Below, piece after piece: positions 1-6,900 of a stretch of DNA of 7,048 bases. The stretch is from Actinomycetes bacterium. Lineage in GTDB: Bacteria > Actinomycetota > Acidimicrobiia > UBA5794. Numbering within the stretch: position 1 is the stretch's first letter; each line of letters starts with the position of its first letter. The stretch lies in contig JAUVQC010000065.1 in the NCBI GenBank assembly GCA_030598305.1, forward strand, positions 1-7,048, read 5' to 3'. Under the pieces are notes generated by a model, which saw only the letters and a program-made list of their open reading frames with translations, was not told the origin of the DNA and did no database searches. Both the position numbers and the translations under genes were made by a program.

Positions 1-6
1 TATGTT

Positions 7-41
7 CCCGCAGGACACGCCAAAACCCCGCAGAGACACGC
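7..41. repeat. Short imperfect tandem repeat downstream of the WS/DGAT gene
   Basis: CCCGCAGGACACGC (7-20) recurs as CCCGCAGAGACACGC (27-41), differing by a one-base insertion, with a 20-bp period and an A-rich spacer. It lies just after the WS/DGAT stop. Two copies at the window edge are too few to say whether it continues or has any role. I see no hairpin terminator in these 41 bases. Confidence 0.35.
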
Positions 42-1490
42 TCACGAACCCATTGGGGGCCTTTTCCTGGCTTTCTTCCTGGCCGGCGGCTTCGTGTCCT
101 TGAGCTCCTCGAAGGCCAATTCCATACATCGAGCGAGACATGTCCGATCCTCGATGAGGTCACTGTCCATGTTGATTCCGATGTCGATCATCCCGTTCAC
201 CGAGAACATCGCGATCCCCGCACCATGACTCTGCCACAGGGGCACGAGCGGATAGGTGGCACGCATCTTTGAGCCTGCCATGTAGAGGGGGAATTGTGGA
301 CCGGGAACGTTCGTAACAGTCATGTTGAATGGCCTCGCCCTGCCAGCCAGCCTTGCGGCAAGGGAGACGAGCGTGGCGGGAGCGCCGGTCGAGACCTCAA
401 CGAGCGTTGATGCCCCGAGGGCCTGGTCGGTCTCCTTGAGGTTCTTGGTCTCCATGCTGATCATCCGTACGCGTTCGGCCGGCTCGGACTCCCCGACGGG
501 CAGTTCCAGCAACCACATGGCGACCTTGTTCCCCAGCGTGCCGGATTCGTCCTTGGATCGTACGGAGACGGGGGCCATGATCCGGAACTCGATCTCGGCC
601 AGTTCTTCAGCCGTTGCGCCCGCTATCTGGATGAAGTACTCCCGAACGGCACCTGAGACGATCGCGAGCATGACATCGTTCACGGTGACGCCATGAGCAT
701 TCTTGATCTTCTTGATGTCTCCAAGGGGCATCTGGAGCCAATCGAAGGAGCGGGAACCGCCGATCGAACCGTTGAGGCTCGTCTTCCCCGTCTGGGTCAA
801 CCACCCAGACGAAAGCGAAGCACTCGCAGCCTTTGCCCTGTCCGACAAATTGGCCGTCCATACGCCGATCTCGGACGGGACCCTCAGAATACCTGCCACC
901 AACGAAGAGATCGATCGTGACATCTCGCGAACAGCAAGCTCGGTTCCGTTGGGTGCTGGCCTCGCTGACCACGCCTTCGGTTCGGCTGTCTCGAATTCGG
1001 GCGTGAAATCAAGCAGAACGGCCATCAGGTCGATACCCGAAACGCCATCGATCATGCAGTGATGGATCTTGGCGATGAGGGCGAATCCCCCGTCGTCCAA
1101 GCCCTCGACGATGTACAGCTCCCACAGAGGTTTCGACCTATCGAGCTGCTGGGACATCAATCGACCCGCGAGGTCTTTCAACTGATCTGTCGATCCGGGG
1201 TGGGGCAGGGCGATGTGTCTCACGTGGTAGTCGAGGTGGAAATGCTCATCATCAACCCATACCGGCGACCCCTCGAGCGGCACGTTCAAAAGACGCTGTC
1301 GATACCGAGGGATGAGATCGAGTCGGGACAAGATCAGCGCGCGAATCGTTTCGATATCGACACCCTCGTCACCGGTCGAAGGGCCTGTCGAAAAGAGTGC
1401 AACGGCACCGACATGCATGTGTGTGGTTCGGGTCTCGAGCGCGAGAAAGGACGCGTCCAGGTTCGAAAGCCGCTCGTAGTGCACCGTCAC
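42..1490 (-). CDS. Wax ester synthase / diacylglycerol acyltransferase (WS/DGAT family)
   Basis: This 482-residue protein should transfer an acyl group from acyl-CoA to a fatty alcohol or diacylglycerol, making wax esters or triacylglycerol at the inner face of the membrane. The catalytic HHxxxDG motif is intact at residues 143-149 (HHCMIDG). Other family signatures are PLWE at 121-124, MAPVSVR at 305-311, NDVMLA at 271-276 and NVPGP at 394-398. Length is usual for bacterial WS/DGAT. The tail is strongly basic (residues 467-477, rich in Lys and Arg). The start is GTG at 1490-1488; it overlaps the rluD stop as GTGA and is preceded, 5 nt upstream, by a good GGGGAG Shine-Dalgarno. It is the last gene of the minus-strand operon within the window. 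Family assignment is secure from the motifs. Whether wax ester or triacylglycerol is the main product cannot be read from the sequence. Confidence 0.95.
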   Translation of the reverse strand: MTVHYERLSNLDASFLALETRTTHMHVGAVALFSTGPSTGDEGVDIETIRALILSRLDLIPRYRQRLLNVPLEGSPVWVDDEHFHLDYHVRHIALPHPGSTDQLKDLAGRLMSQQLDRSKPLWELYIVEGLDDGGFALIAKIHHCMIDGVSGIDLMAVLLDFTPEFETAEPKAWSARPAPNGTELAVREMSRSISSLVAGILRVPSEIGVWTANLSDRAKAASASLSSGWLTQTGKTSLNGSIGGSRSFDWLQMPLGDIKKIKNAHGVTVNDVMLAIVSGAVREYFIQIAGATAEELAEIEFRIMAPVSVRSKDESGTLGNKVAMWLLELPVGESEPAERVRMISMETKNLKETDQALGASTLVEVSTGAPATLVSLAARLAGRARPFNMTVTNVPGPQFPLYMAGSKMRATYPLVPLWQSHGAGIAMFSVNGMIDIGINMDSDLIEDRTCLARCMELAFEELKDTKPPARKKARKRPPMGS

Positions 1491-2440
1491 AATGACTCCC
1501 CGTTGATATCGACGATCTCTCCATTTGCTGGCTCGCCCAACGACACAAGACTATCCGATAGGTCCGGGGGAAGCGGCGCCGTGAAATCGAGATACTGTGA
1601 CGTCCTTGGATGCTCGAAGCCCAACTGCCGTGCATGAAGCCACGGCCGACCGGGGTCCCCGAAAACACCCCTCCGCCCATAGACGCGGTCCCCGATGATC
1701 GGGTGACCGATCGATCGCATATGAACCCTGATCTGGTGGGTTCTGCCTGTCTCGAGTTTCACAGAGAGAAGGCTGCAATCTCTCGGTGGCCACGTGGAGA
1801 TTCGACGGTAGTGCGTGCGCGCAGGCCGACCTGCGCGAGTCAGATACATACGGGTCGGGTTCTGGGGGTCGCGGCCGATCGGAGCATCGATCGTTCCGAC
1901 CGTATTTGTGAATTCTCCCAGGACAACCGCGAGATATCGCCGTGAGACCTCACGTGCCTTCATCATGTCGACAAGCCGTTGATAGGCGATGTGCGAGCGA
2001 GCGACGACAAGGAGACCCGACGTGTCGCGGTCGAGCCTGTGCACGATCCCCCATCGTCCTTCCTGGCCGACCCCGATGATGTCGGGGTAGGCTGAGATGA
2101 GTCCGTTGACGAGGGTTCCGCTGCGCTGTCCAGAACCCGGGTGTACGACCACTCCTGCTGGTTTGTTGACGACCACGATGTCACCATCGACATGGACAAT
2201 CTCGAAGGGAACATCATCTTCGGGATCCAACTCCCGGTTCTCTTCGGGGACCTCGGCTGAGATGATGGTTCCGGTGTGGAGTTTCTCGGCCGCCTTCAGC
2301 GAGCGCCCTTCGACTGTCGCGTTCCCCTCATCGATGATGCTCCGTGCGACCGAACGTGAGCAGCCGAGCAACACGGACAGGACCTTGTCGGCGCGTTCGC
2401 CGTGGTGCTCCTCGAGGACGGTCACCGAGACGACGTTCAT
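1487..2440 (-). CDS. rluD: RluD-like 23S rRNA pseudouridine synthase (RluA family)
   Basis: This 317-residue protein should isomerise uridines to pseudouridine in large-subunit rRNA; E. coli RluD acts on helix 69. An S4 RNA-binding domain occupies about residues 14-65. The RluA-family catalytic domain follows, with PAGVVVHPG at 95-103 and HRLDRDTSG at 134-142, in which Asp137 is the expected catalytic residue. A later ETGRTHQIRVHM motif is also typical of the family. Length matches the RluD/RluC branch. The ATG at 2440 overlaps the lspA stop as ATGA, with a weak GGAAA upstream, so translation is probably coupled to lspA. The lspA-rluD pair is a common bacterial arrangement, which supports the RluD name. 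The exact target uridines are inferred from the family and could differ (RluC- or RluB-like specificity is less likely). Confidence 0.93.
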   Translation of the reverse strand: MNVVSVTVLEEHHGERADKVLSVLLGCSRSVARSIIDEGNATVEGRSLKAAEKLHTGTIISAEVPEENRELDPEDDVPFEIVHVDGDIVVVNKPAGVVVHPGSGQRSGTLVNGLISAYPDIIGVGQEGRWGIVHRLDRDTSGLLVVARSHIAYQRLVDMMKAREVSRRYLAVVLGEFTNTVGTIDAPIGRDPQNPTRMYLTRAGRPARTHYRRISTWPPRDCSLLSVKLETGRTHQIRVHMRSIGHPIIGDRVYGRRGVFGDPGRPWLHARQLGFEHPRTSQYLDFTAPLPPDLSDSLVSLGEPANGEIVDINGESL

Positions 2441-2979
2441 TTTCGTTTCCAGAACGCAGCTATCAGGAGGAGCACGACGCCGATGTTGACGGCGATGTCA
2501 GCCACGTTGAAAGTAGCAAAGAAGCTGAAATCGATGAAGTCCACCACCGCGCCATCGAGGAGGCCGGATCCTCGAAATATTCGATCCAGGAGGTTCCCGA
2601 CGGCGCCTCCGAGGATCAGACCAAGGGAGATCGCCTCGAGCCGTCTGCTGGCGTCTCCAAGGATGTGGAAGATCATGGCGATGACACCGATCACGATCAA
2701 CGCGATGAACTGGCCTCCACCGCTGAAGAGAGAGAACGAAACGCCGGTGTTGTAAGTGAGTCGGAACTGGAGCCAGCCATCCACCACCACGATTGGACCA
2801 TCAGCGAGCGCCGTGGTTGCCCACCATTTCGTGAGTTGATCGACGAAGACGACACCAGCTGCGACCGCTGCGGCGAAGAGTCTCGCGTTCAGTTGCGGTT
2901 CGTCGCGTTCACCGTCGTCGTCGCGTACGGGAGGGCTTCCAGTCTCGCTACCGGGATCGGTTCTCCCGTTATCTCGCAT
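2437..2979 (-). CDS. lspA: Lipoprotein signal peptidase (signal peptidase II)
   Basis: This 180-residue membrane aspartyl protease cleaves the signal peptide of diacylglyceryl-modified prolipoproteins. Signatures are DQLTKW at 47-52, NTGVSFSLF at 77-85, GGAVGNLLDR at 124-133 and FNVADIAVNIG at 157-167. The catalytic aspartates are Asp132 and Asp161. Four hydrophobic segments are visible at about 33-46, 90-107, 114-131 and 160-176. The ATG at 2979 is the only ATG, GTG or TTG before the first conserved motif. Using it gives a hydrophilic N-terminal extension of about 30 residues and overlaps the upstream TraR-like gene by 91 bp. A purine-rich GGAGAAGGGG lies 11 nt before this ATG. A CTG at codon 30 (2892-2890) would instead give a 4-nt CTGA overlap, but no Shine-Dalgarno is visible there. 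The 3' end overlaps rluD by ATGA. Function is certain; the start is less so. Confidence 0.96.
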   Translation of the reverse strand: MRDNGRTDPGSETGSPPVRDDDGERDEPQLNARLFAAAVAAGVVFVDQLTKWWATTALADGPIVVVDGWLQFRLTYNTGVSFSLFSGGGQFIALIVIGVIAMIFHILGDASRRLEAISLGLILGGAVGNLLDRIFRGSGLLDGAVVDFIDFSFFATFNVADIAVNIGVVLLLIAAFWKRK

Positions 2980-3260
2980 ATGCCGTACAGCCCCTTCTCC
3001 ATCCGGTCCTGTGCATGCAGGACCTGGCCAAGCATGTCACGGGCGTTCTGGATCGTCGCGTTCTCCATCTCGATCTCGACGTTGATGGCTCCACCATCGA
3101 CATTGTCGGGATCGGCGTTGCGGTCGGCTGACCCGATCGCGATCACGCTCTCTTCTCGTTCGCGCTCATGTTCCGTAATGATGCGCTCAAGACGTTCACG
3201 CTCGTCCTGAAGCTTACGACTGAGTTTTTCAAGTGTCGACGGGGCAAGTTCCCTGGTCAT
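2889..3260 (-). CDS. TraR/DksA-family protein with degenerate zinc finger
   Basis: This 123-residue protein has the layout of the DksA/TraR family: an N-terminal charged coiled coil (about residues 8-38), an acidic tip with several Asp (46-55), a second helix (about 60-90) and a C-terminal finger-like segment, LYGICEITGEPIPVARLEAL, at 91-110. DksA proteins bind the RNA polymerase secondary channel, often with ppGpp, and alter initiation. In four-Cys members the finger is CxxC-x17-CxxC; here the corresponding positions are Cys95, Thr98, Thr116 and Ala119, so it should not bind zinc in the classical way. I chose ATG 3260 because AGGAGG lies 4 nt upstream and a candidate -10 lies just before that. 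An in-frame ATG at 3293 would add 11 residues but sits upstream of that promoter. It is the first gene of the traR-lspA-rluD-WS/DGAT cluster. An effect on polymerase is a family inference only. Confidence 0.88.
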   Translation of the reverse strand: MTRELAPSTLEKLSRKLQDERERLERIITEHEREREESVIAIGSADRNADPDNVDGGAINVEIEMENATIQNARDMLGQVLHAQDRMEKGLYGICEITGEPIPVARLEALPYATTTVNATNRN

Positions 3261-3264
3261 GCAT

Positions 3265-3270
3265 CCTCCT
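3265..3270 (-). promoter_or_regulatory. Strong Shine-Dalgarno fixing the TraR-like start
   Basis: The minus strand reads AGGAGG, then ATGC, then the ATG at 3260-3258. It is a full match to the anti-Shine-Dalgarno core and decides the start in favour of 3260 over the in-frame ATG at 3293, which has no such site nearby. Confidence 0.75.
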
Positions 3271-3280
3271 CGGCCGTGAG

Positions 3281-3286
3281 AAGGTA
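3281..3286 (-). promoter_or_regulatory. Candidate -10 for the traR-lspA-rluD-WS/DGAT operon
   Basis: On the minus strand this reads TACCTT in the context GCTACCTTCTCACG. That resembles the GCTACGCTTCCCTCACG context of the ileS candidate promoter. It would start transcription near 3274, about 14 nt before the ATG at 3260, leaving room for the AGGAGG site. No clear -35 is visible. Confidence 0.4.
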
Positions 3287-3335
3287 GCAGCATGGCAGCG
3301 CTTCTTGGCGCGCCACTGGTACCGCACGTCGAACG

Positions 3336-3629
3336 TCAGAGGTCCGATATCAGGCTGCGTCTCACCCTCTCGAGGGACGCGTCACGCAGTAGCACGGTCT
3401 TGTGGCGTCCCGTTGCACCGCGTGTGATGTCGACGCGGCGTGCGCCGGTGGCACGTTTCATCAGATCGACGACGGCGGCGTTCGCCTTGTTCCTGTCGGG
3501 CGGACTCGTTACGCGGATCTTGACACGCTCGCCGTGAAGGCCGACCACGGTTGCCCTGCTCGCGTTCGGTACGACGAGCAGGTCGACCTCCACCCCTGAG
3601 TCAACCGACCGAATCGCTTCACGTGCCAT
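3336..3629 (-). CDS. DUF167 / YggU-family protein
   Basis: This 97-residue protein matches the DUF167 (YggU) family: a beta strand with VVPNASR at about 19-25, then KIRVTSPPDRNKANAAVVDLM at about 37-57, which holds the family's conserved PP..(N/G)KAN core, then a final basic strand/helix around GATGRHKTVLL. The family has a known fold but no established biochemical role, so I assign none. The gene ends 75 bp before the TraR-like gene and lies in the lspA neighbourhood, a common actinobacterial setting near divIVA/sepF genes. No Shine-Dalgarno precedes ATG 3629-3627, but a TATCTT hexamer ends six bases before it, suggesting a leaderless transcript. The gene is divergent from the ileS leader. 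Confidence 0.9.
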   Translation of the reverse strand: MAREAIRSVDSGVEVDLLVVPNASRATVVGLHGERVKIRVTSPPDRNKANAAVVDLMKRATGARRVDITRGATGRHKTVLLRDASLERVRRSLISDL

Positions 3630-3635
3630 GGGTGC

Positions 3636-3641
3636 AAGATA
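3636..3641 (-). promoter_or_regulatory. Candidate -10 for a leaderless DUF167 transcript
   Basis: Read on the minus strand this is TATCTT, ending six bases before the ATG of the DUF167 gene (3629). Initiation at the A of the ATG would fit the leaderless pattern common in Actinobacteria, and no Shine-Dalgarno is present. No -35 match is evident. Confidence 0.45.
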
Positions 3642-3667
3642 ATGCGTCGCGCATTCCCGAGGGGCGC

Positions 3668-3673
3668 TACGCT
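3668..3673 (+). promoter_or_regulatory. Candidate -10 element for the ileS T-box transcript
   Basis: TACGCT fits the TAnnnT pattern of actinobacterial -10 boxes and would place the transcription start near 3680, just before the T-box leader. No clear -35 is visible at the expected spacing. A second possible hexamer, GATAAT at 3638-3643, would start the transcript some 30 nt earlier. Confidence 0.4.
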
Positions 3674-3869
3674 TCCCTCACGCATTGATCGGGACGCACC
3701 GACCGGATGCGATGGACGCGAGCGACCGGCGTTGGTGTGAGGCCGGGTCCATCTCCGGAAGGACATCACCCATGAGCTGTGGGAAGAAACCGCTCGACGC
3801 TTCGAGCGGAGGTAGAACCCGCCGTCTGCCAACGACACTGGCCAAGAGAGCGGCTGGCACTGCCAGCAA

Positions 3870-3901
3870 GCCGGGTGGTACCGCGGTTCCCCCGTCCCGG
3901 C
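3870..3901 (+). promoter_or_regulatory. T-box antisequestrator helix with tRNA acceptor-end bulge
   Basis: GCCGGG (3870-3875) pairs perfectly with CCCGGC (3896-3901), enclosing the T-box bulge. TGGT at 3876-3879 is the part expected to pair with the ACCA 3' end of uncharged tRNA-Ile. A small upper stem CGG/CCG (3884-3886 with 3892-3894) closes the fold. The sequence matches the universal T-box core. Confidence 0.9.
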
Positions 3902-3926
3902 ACCGAATGGTGACGAGATCGAGGAC
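3894..3926 (+). promoter_or_regulatory. Shine-Dalgarno sequestrator of the ileS T-box
   Basis: GTCC at 3894-3897 can pair with GGAC at 3923-3926, covering the ileS Shine-Dalgarno (GAGGA, 3921-3925). A CACC/GGTG hairpin (3901-3904 with 3909-3912) sits in between and could stack inside. Bases 3896-3897 are also needed for the antisequestrator helix, so the two folds exclude each other, as a translational switch requires. The pairing is short and I have not computed energies, so this is a structural proposal. Confidence 0.6.
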
Positions 3927-3931
3927 AAACT

Positions 3932-6900
3932 GTGCACAATGAACACTCCTTCCCGAAGGTCAGCTCTGTAGTCGACTTCCCATCGCTCGACGCTCGAATC
4001 CTCGACTTCTGGGACTCGATCGATGCATTCAAGGCCTCCGTCGAAGCGCGGGATCCGGACACGGAATACACGTTCTACGACGGGCCACCGTTCGCCACCG
4101 GATCACCGCACTACGGTCATCTCCTTCAGGGAGTCGTCAAGGACATCGTCCCTCGATACTGGACAATGCGTGGACACAGGGTGGAGCGGCGATTCGGGTG
4201 GGATACCCACGGCCTCCCCGTCGAGATGGAGGTGGAGAAGCAGCTTGGCGTCTCGGGGCCGCGCGAGATCCAGAAGATCGGTGTGGACACGTTCAATGAA
4301 GCATGCCGCACCATGGTCAACCACATCACCGGGGAATGGGAGGAGATCACGACCCGCCTCGGTCGATGGGTCGACTTCGAGGACGACTACAAGACCATGG
4401 ATGTCGACTTCATGGAGAGTGTGTGGTGGGTGTTTGGGGAGTTGTGGAAGAGAGGGCTCGTCTACCGCGACTTCAAGGTGCTCCCGTACTCGTACGGTGC
4501 CACGACACCCCTGTCGAACTTCGAGGCCAACCTCGATTACCGCGACGTCGATGACCCCGCCATCACGGTCGCCCTGGTTGTCACCAAGGGTACGGACGCC
4601 CTGGTTGTCGGGGACCATCTGGTCATCTGGACCACGACACCATGGACTCTTCCTGGCAACCTGGCGGTTGCCGTCGGTAGCGATATCGAATACTCCAGGG
4701 TCAGACAGACCGATTCCACGGATGTGTTCTGGGTCGCGTCGGCACTCGCGTCCACAGTCTTCGGAGACGACCTCGAGGTCCTTGGCACAGCGAAAGGATC
4801 GGAACTCGTCGGTGCAATGTATGAGCCAGCGTTCGACTACTTCGCTGAGAAGTCCGCCGAGGGCGCGTTCGTAGTGATCCCCTCGGGTCACGTAACGGTC
4901 GACGAGGGGACCGGCCTTGTCCACATGGCTCCTGCGTATGGCGAAGAGGACTTTGTAGCGCTACAGGCCGAGAACATCTCGGTGTTGGTGGATCCCGTCG
5001 ACGCTGAGGCAAAGTTCACCGACGAGGTGCCAGACGTTCACGGTATGAACGTCAAGGACGCCGACAGCGTCCTCATCGAACTCCTCAAGTCCTCAGGGAA
5101 GCTTCTCCAGCGGTCAACGATCAGACACTCGTATCCGTTCTGCTGGCGGACAGGTACACCGCTCATCTACAAAGCCATTCCGACATGGTTCGTTGCCGTT
5201 GAGCGATTCCGTGATCGCATGGTCGAGCTGAACAACACCATCAGGTGGGTTCCTGAGGCCATCGGTGCCAATCGATTCGGGAACTGGCTCGAGAATGCGA
5301 AGGATTGGGCAATCAGTCGCAACCGGTACTGGGGTTCCGGCATACCTGTGTGGGAGTGCGACCAATGCAGCGATCAGGTTGCAATCAGCTCCAGAGACGA
5401 GCTCTTTGCCGTGTCCGGAGTCATGCTCGACGATCTGCACAAACACTTCATCGACCCGGTTACCTGGGAATGTGATTCGTGCGACGGCACGATGACACGT
5501 GTGCCCGAGGTTCTCGACTGCTGGTTCGAGAGCGGTTCGATGCCGTTCGCCCAGATCCACTATCCGTTCGAGAACAAGGAGCGTTTCGAACAGCGATTCC
5601 CTGCCGACTTCATTGCTGAGGGCCTCGACCAGACACGCGGTTGGTTCTACACCCTTCTGATCCTCTCCACCGCGATCCGCGACCAGGCGCCGTTCGAGAA
5701 CTGCATCGTGACCGGCATGGTCCTGGCCGAGGATGGCCGAAAGATGTCCAAGTCGCTCAAGAACTATCCGGACCCGATTCATGTGCTCGATGACTTTGGA
5801 GCCGACGCACTGCGTGCGTATCTGATCAACTCACCGATCGTCAAGGGAGAACCGTTGCGGTTCTCCGAGGAAGGTGTCCGGGATGTGGTGAGAACGGTGC
5901 TCCTGCCACTGTGGAACTCATACTCATTCTTCACAACGTACGCGCAAGCCGATGGCATCACTCCTTCTGATCTTCGATCGGCACCAATGCTTGCGGACCG
6001 ACCTGAAATCGACCGGTGGATCGTTTCGGTGCTCCAAAGCCTCGTTGCGAATGTGAATCGAGAAATGGAGGCCTACCGGCTGTTCGCCGTGGTCCCGCCG
6101 ATCATCGACTTCGTCGGCGATCTCACCAACTGGTACATCAGACGGTCACGACGACGGTTCTGGGCCCATAGGGGCGTGGCCGATGACACGGACAAGATGG
6201 CTGCGTTCGCCACGCTGTACGAGGTGTTGGCACTCTTCACGAGAGTGGCTGCGCCGATCCTGCCGTTCGTGACGGAAGAGATCTACCAAGGCCTCGTGAT
6301 ACCCGTCGATCCCGACGCTCCGCCAAGCGTTCATCACACCGACTACCCGACCGCTGATCAGGATGCGATCGACGAGGCACTCGAGCGTTCCATGGCCACG
6401 GTCCGAACGGTCGTCACCCTTGGTCGTGCGCTCCGAAAGCGTCATGAGCTTCGCGTACGTCAGCCCCTGGCCACGGTAACGATCGTGACCCGCTCGAGCC
6501 AGGAACGGCAGGCCGTGACCGACCATACCGCATTGATTGCCGAGGAATTGAACGTCAAGGTCGTTCAGGTCCATGCGGACGAGGCCGGTCTCGTCGATCT
6601 CGCGGCGAGGGCGAACTTCAAGGAACTCGGACCAAGGCACGGCAAGGACATGAAGCGTGTCGCCGCGGTGATCGCAGATCTTGACCACGAGACGATCGCG
6701 TCACTCCTCGATGGTCATGACCACGAGGTCAACGGGTTCACCATCAGAGCCGGAGATATCGTTGTCACCGGCCAGCCTCGCGAAGGAACAATCGTGGCAA
6801 CGGAGGGATCGATCTCGGTTGCGCTCAATACGTCGATCTCGACCGATCTGCGCATCGAAGGGATCGCGAGAGAGTTGGTCAACCGTATCCAGGGGGCAAG

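Larger units (their letters stand above)
3680..3931 (+). promoter_or_regulatory. T-box riboswitch leader of ileS, predicted translational control
   Basis: This leader should sense uncharged tRNA-Ile and open ileS translation. Directly visible are the canonical T-box string GGTGGTACCGCGG (3874-3886), a Stem III-like hairpin GCTGGC/GCCAGC (3853-3867), and a perfect 8-bp Stem II hairpin (3790-3797 with 3802-3809). That hairpin is flanked by GGG/CCC and purine-rich internal-loop strands (AAGAAA and AGGTAGAA), as in an S-turn. Stem I appears short: GGTG 3734-3737 pairs with CACC 3767-3770, and GTCC 3747-3750 with GGAC 3761-3764. An AUC codon at 3765-3767 sits in the 3' strand of the internal loop, followed by ACCCATGAGC, resembling the sequence after specifiers in other T-boxes. 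No hairpin plus T-run terminator exists before ileS, so control of ribosome access is the likely mechanism. This is the actinobacterial ileS T-box class by established knowledge. The exact Stem I and IIA/B folding is my inference. Confidence 0.93.

Noticed and set aside
1704..1720. Recurring GATCGATCG-like strings (for example here, near 910, 1885 and 4018), considered as a repeat or binding-site family.
   Set aside because: They fall inside coding sequence at irregular spacing and follow from the frequent use of GAT, ATC and CGA codons on both strands.
2344..3210. A 288-codon open frame on the plus strand across rluD, lspA and the TraR-like gene.
   Set aside because: It is antisense to three genes with clear catalytic motifs, is low in hydrophobic core patterns and has no recognisable domain; it is a GC-rich shadow frame.
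3306..3315. The 10-bp palindrome TGGCGCGCCA between the DUF167 and TraR-like genes, considered as a terminator or operator.
   Set aside because: It has no loop and no T-run, and is short enough to arise by chance in GC-rich DNA.
3685..3942. Short open frames on both strands across the ileS leader.
   Set aside because: The region is explained by the T-box RNA; the peptides are Arg/Ser/Thr-rich with no family resemblance.
3939..3971. An ATG just after the ileS GTG that opens a 10-codon frame.
   Set aside because: It is out of frame with ileS, stops at TAG 3969-3971 and is farther from the Shine-Dalgarno than the GTG at 3932; most likely a chance ATG.
4103..4924. A 273-codon minus-strand frame inside ileS.
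   Set aside because: It lies opposite the HIGH-motif and editing-domain coding region of ileS and reads as a shadow of that gene, without family motifs.
5114..5782. A 222-codon minus-strand frame inside ileS.
   Set aside because: It is antisense to the zinc-knuckle and KMSKS region of ileS; no domain or Shine-Dalgarno supports it.
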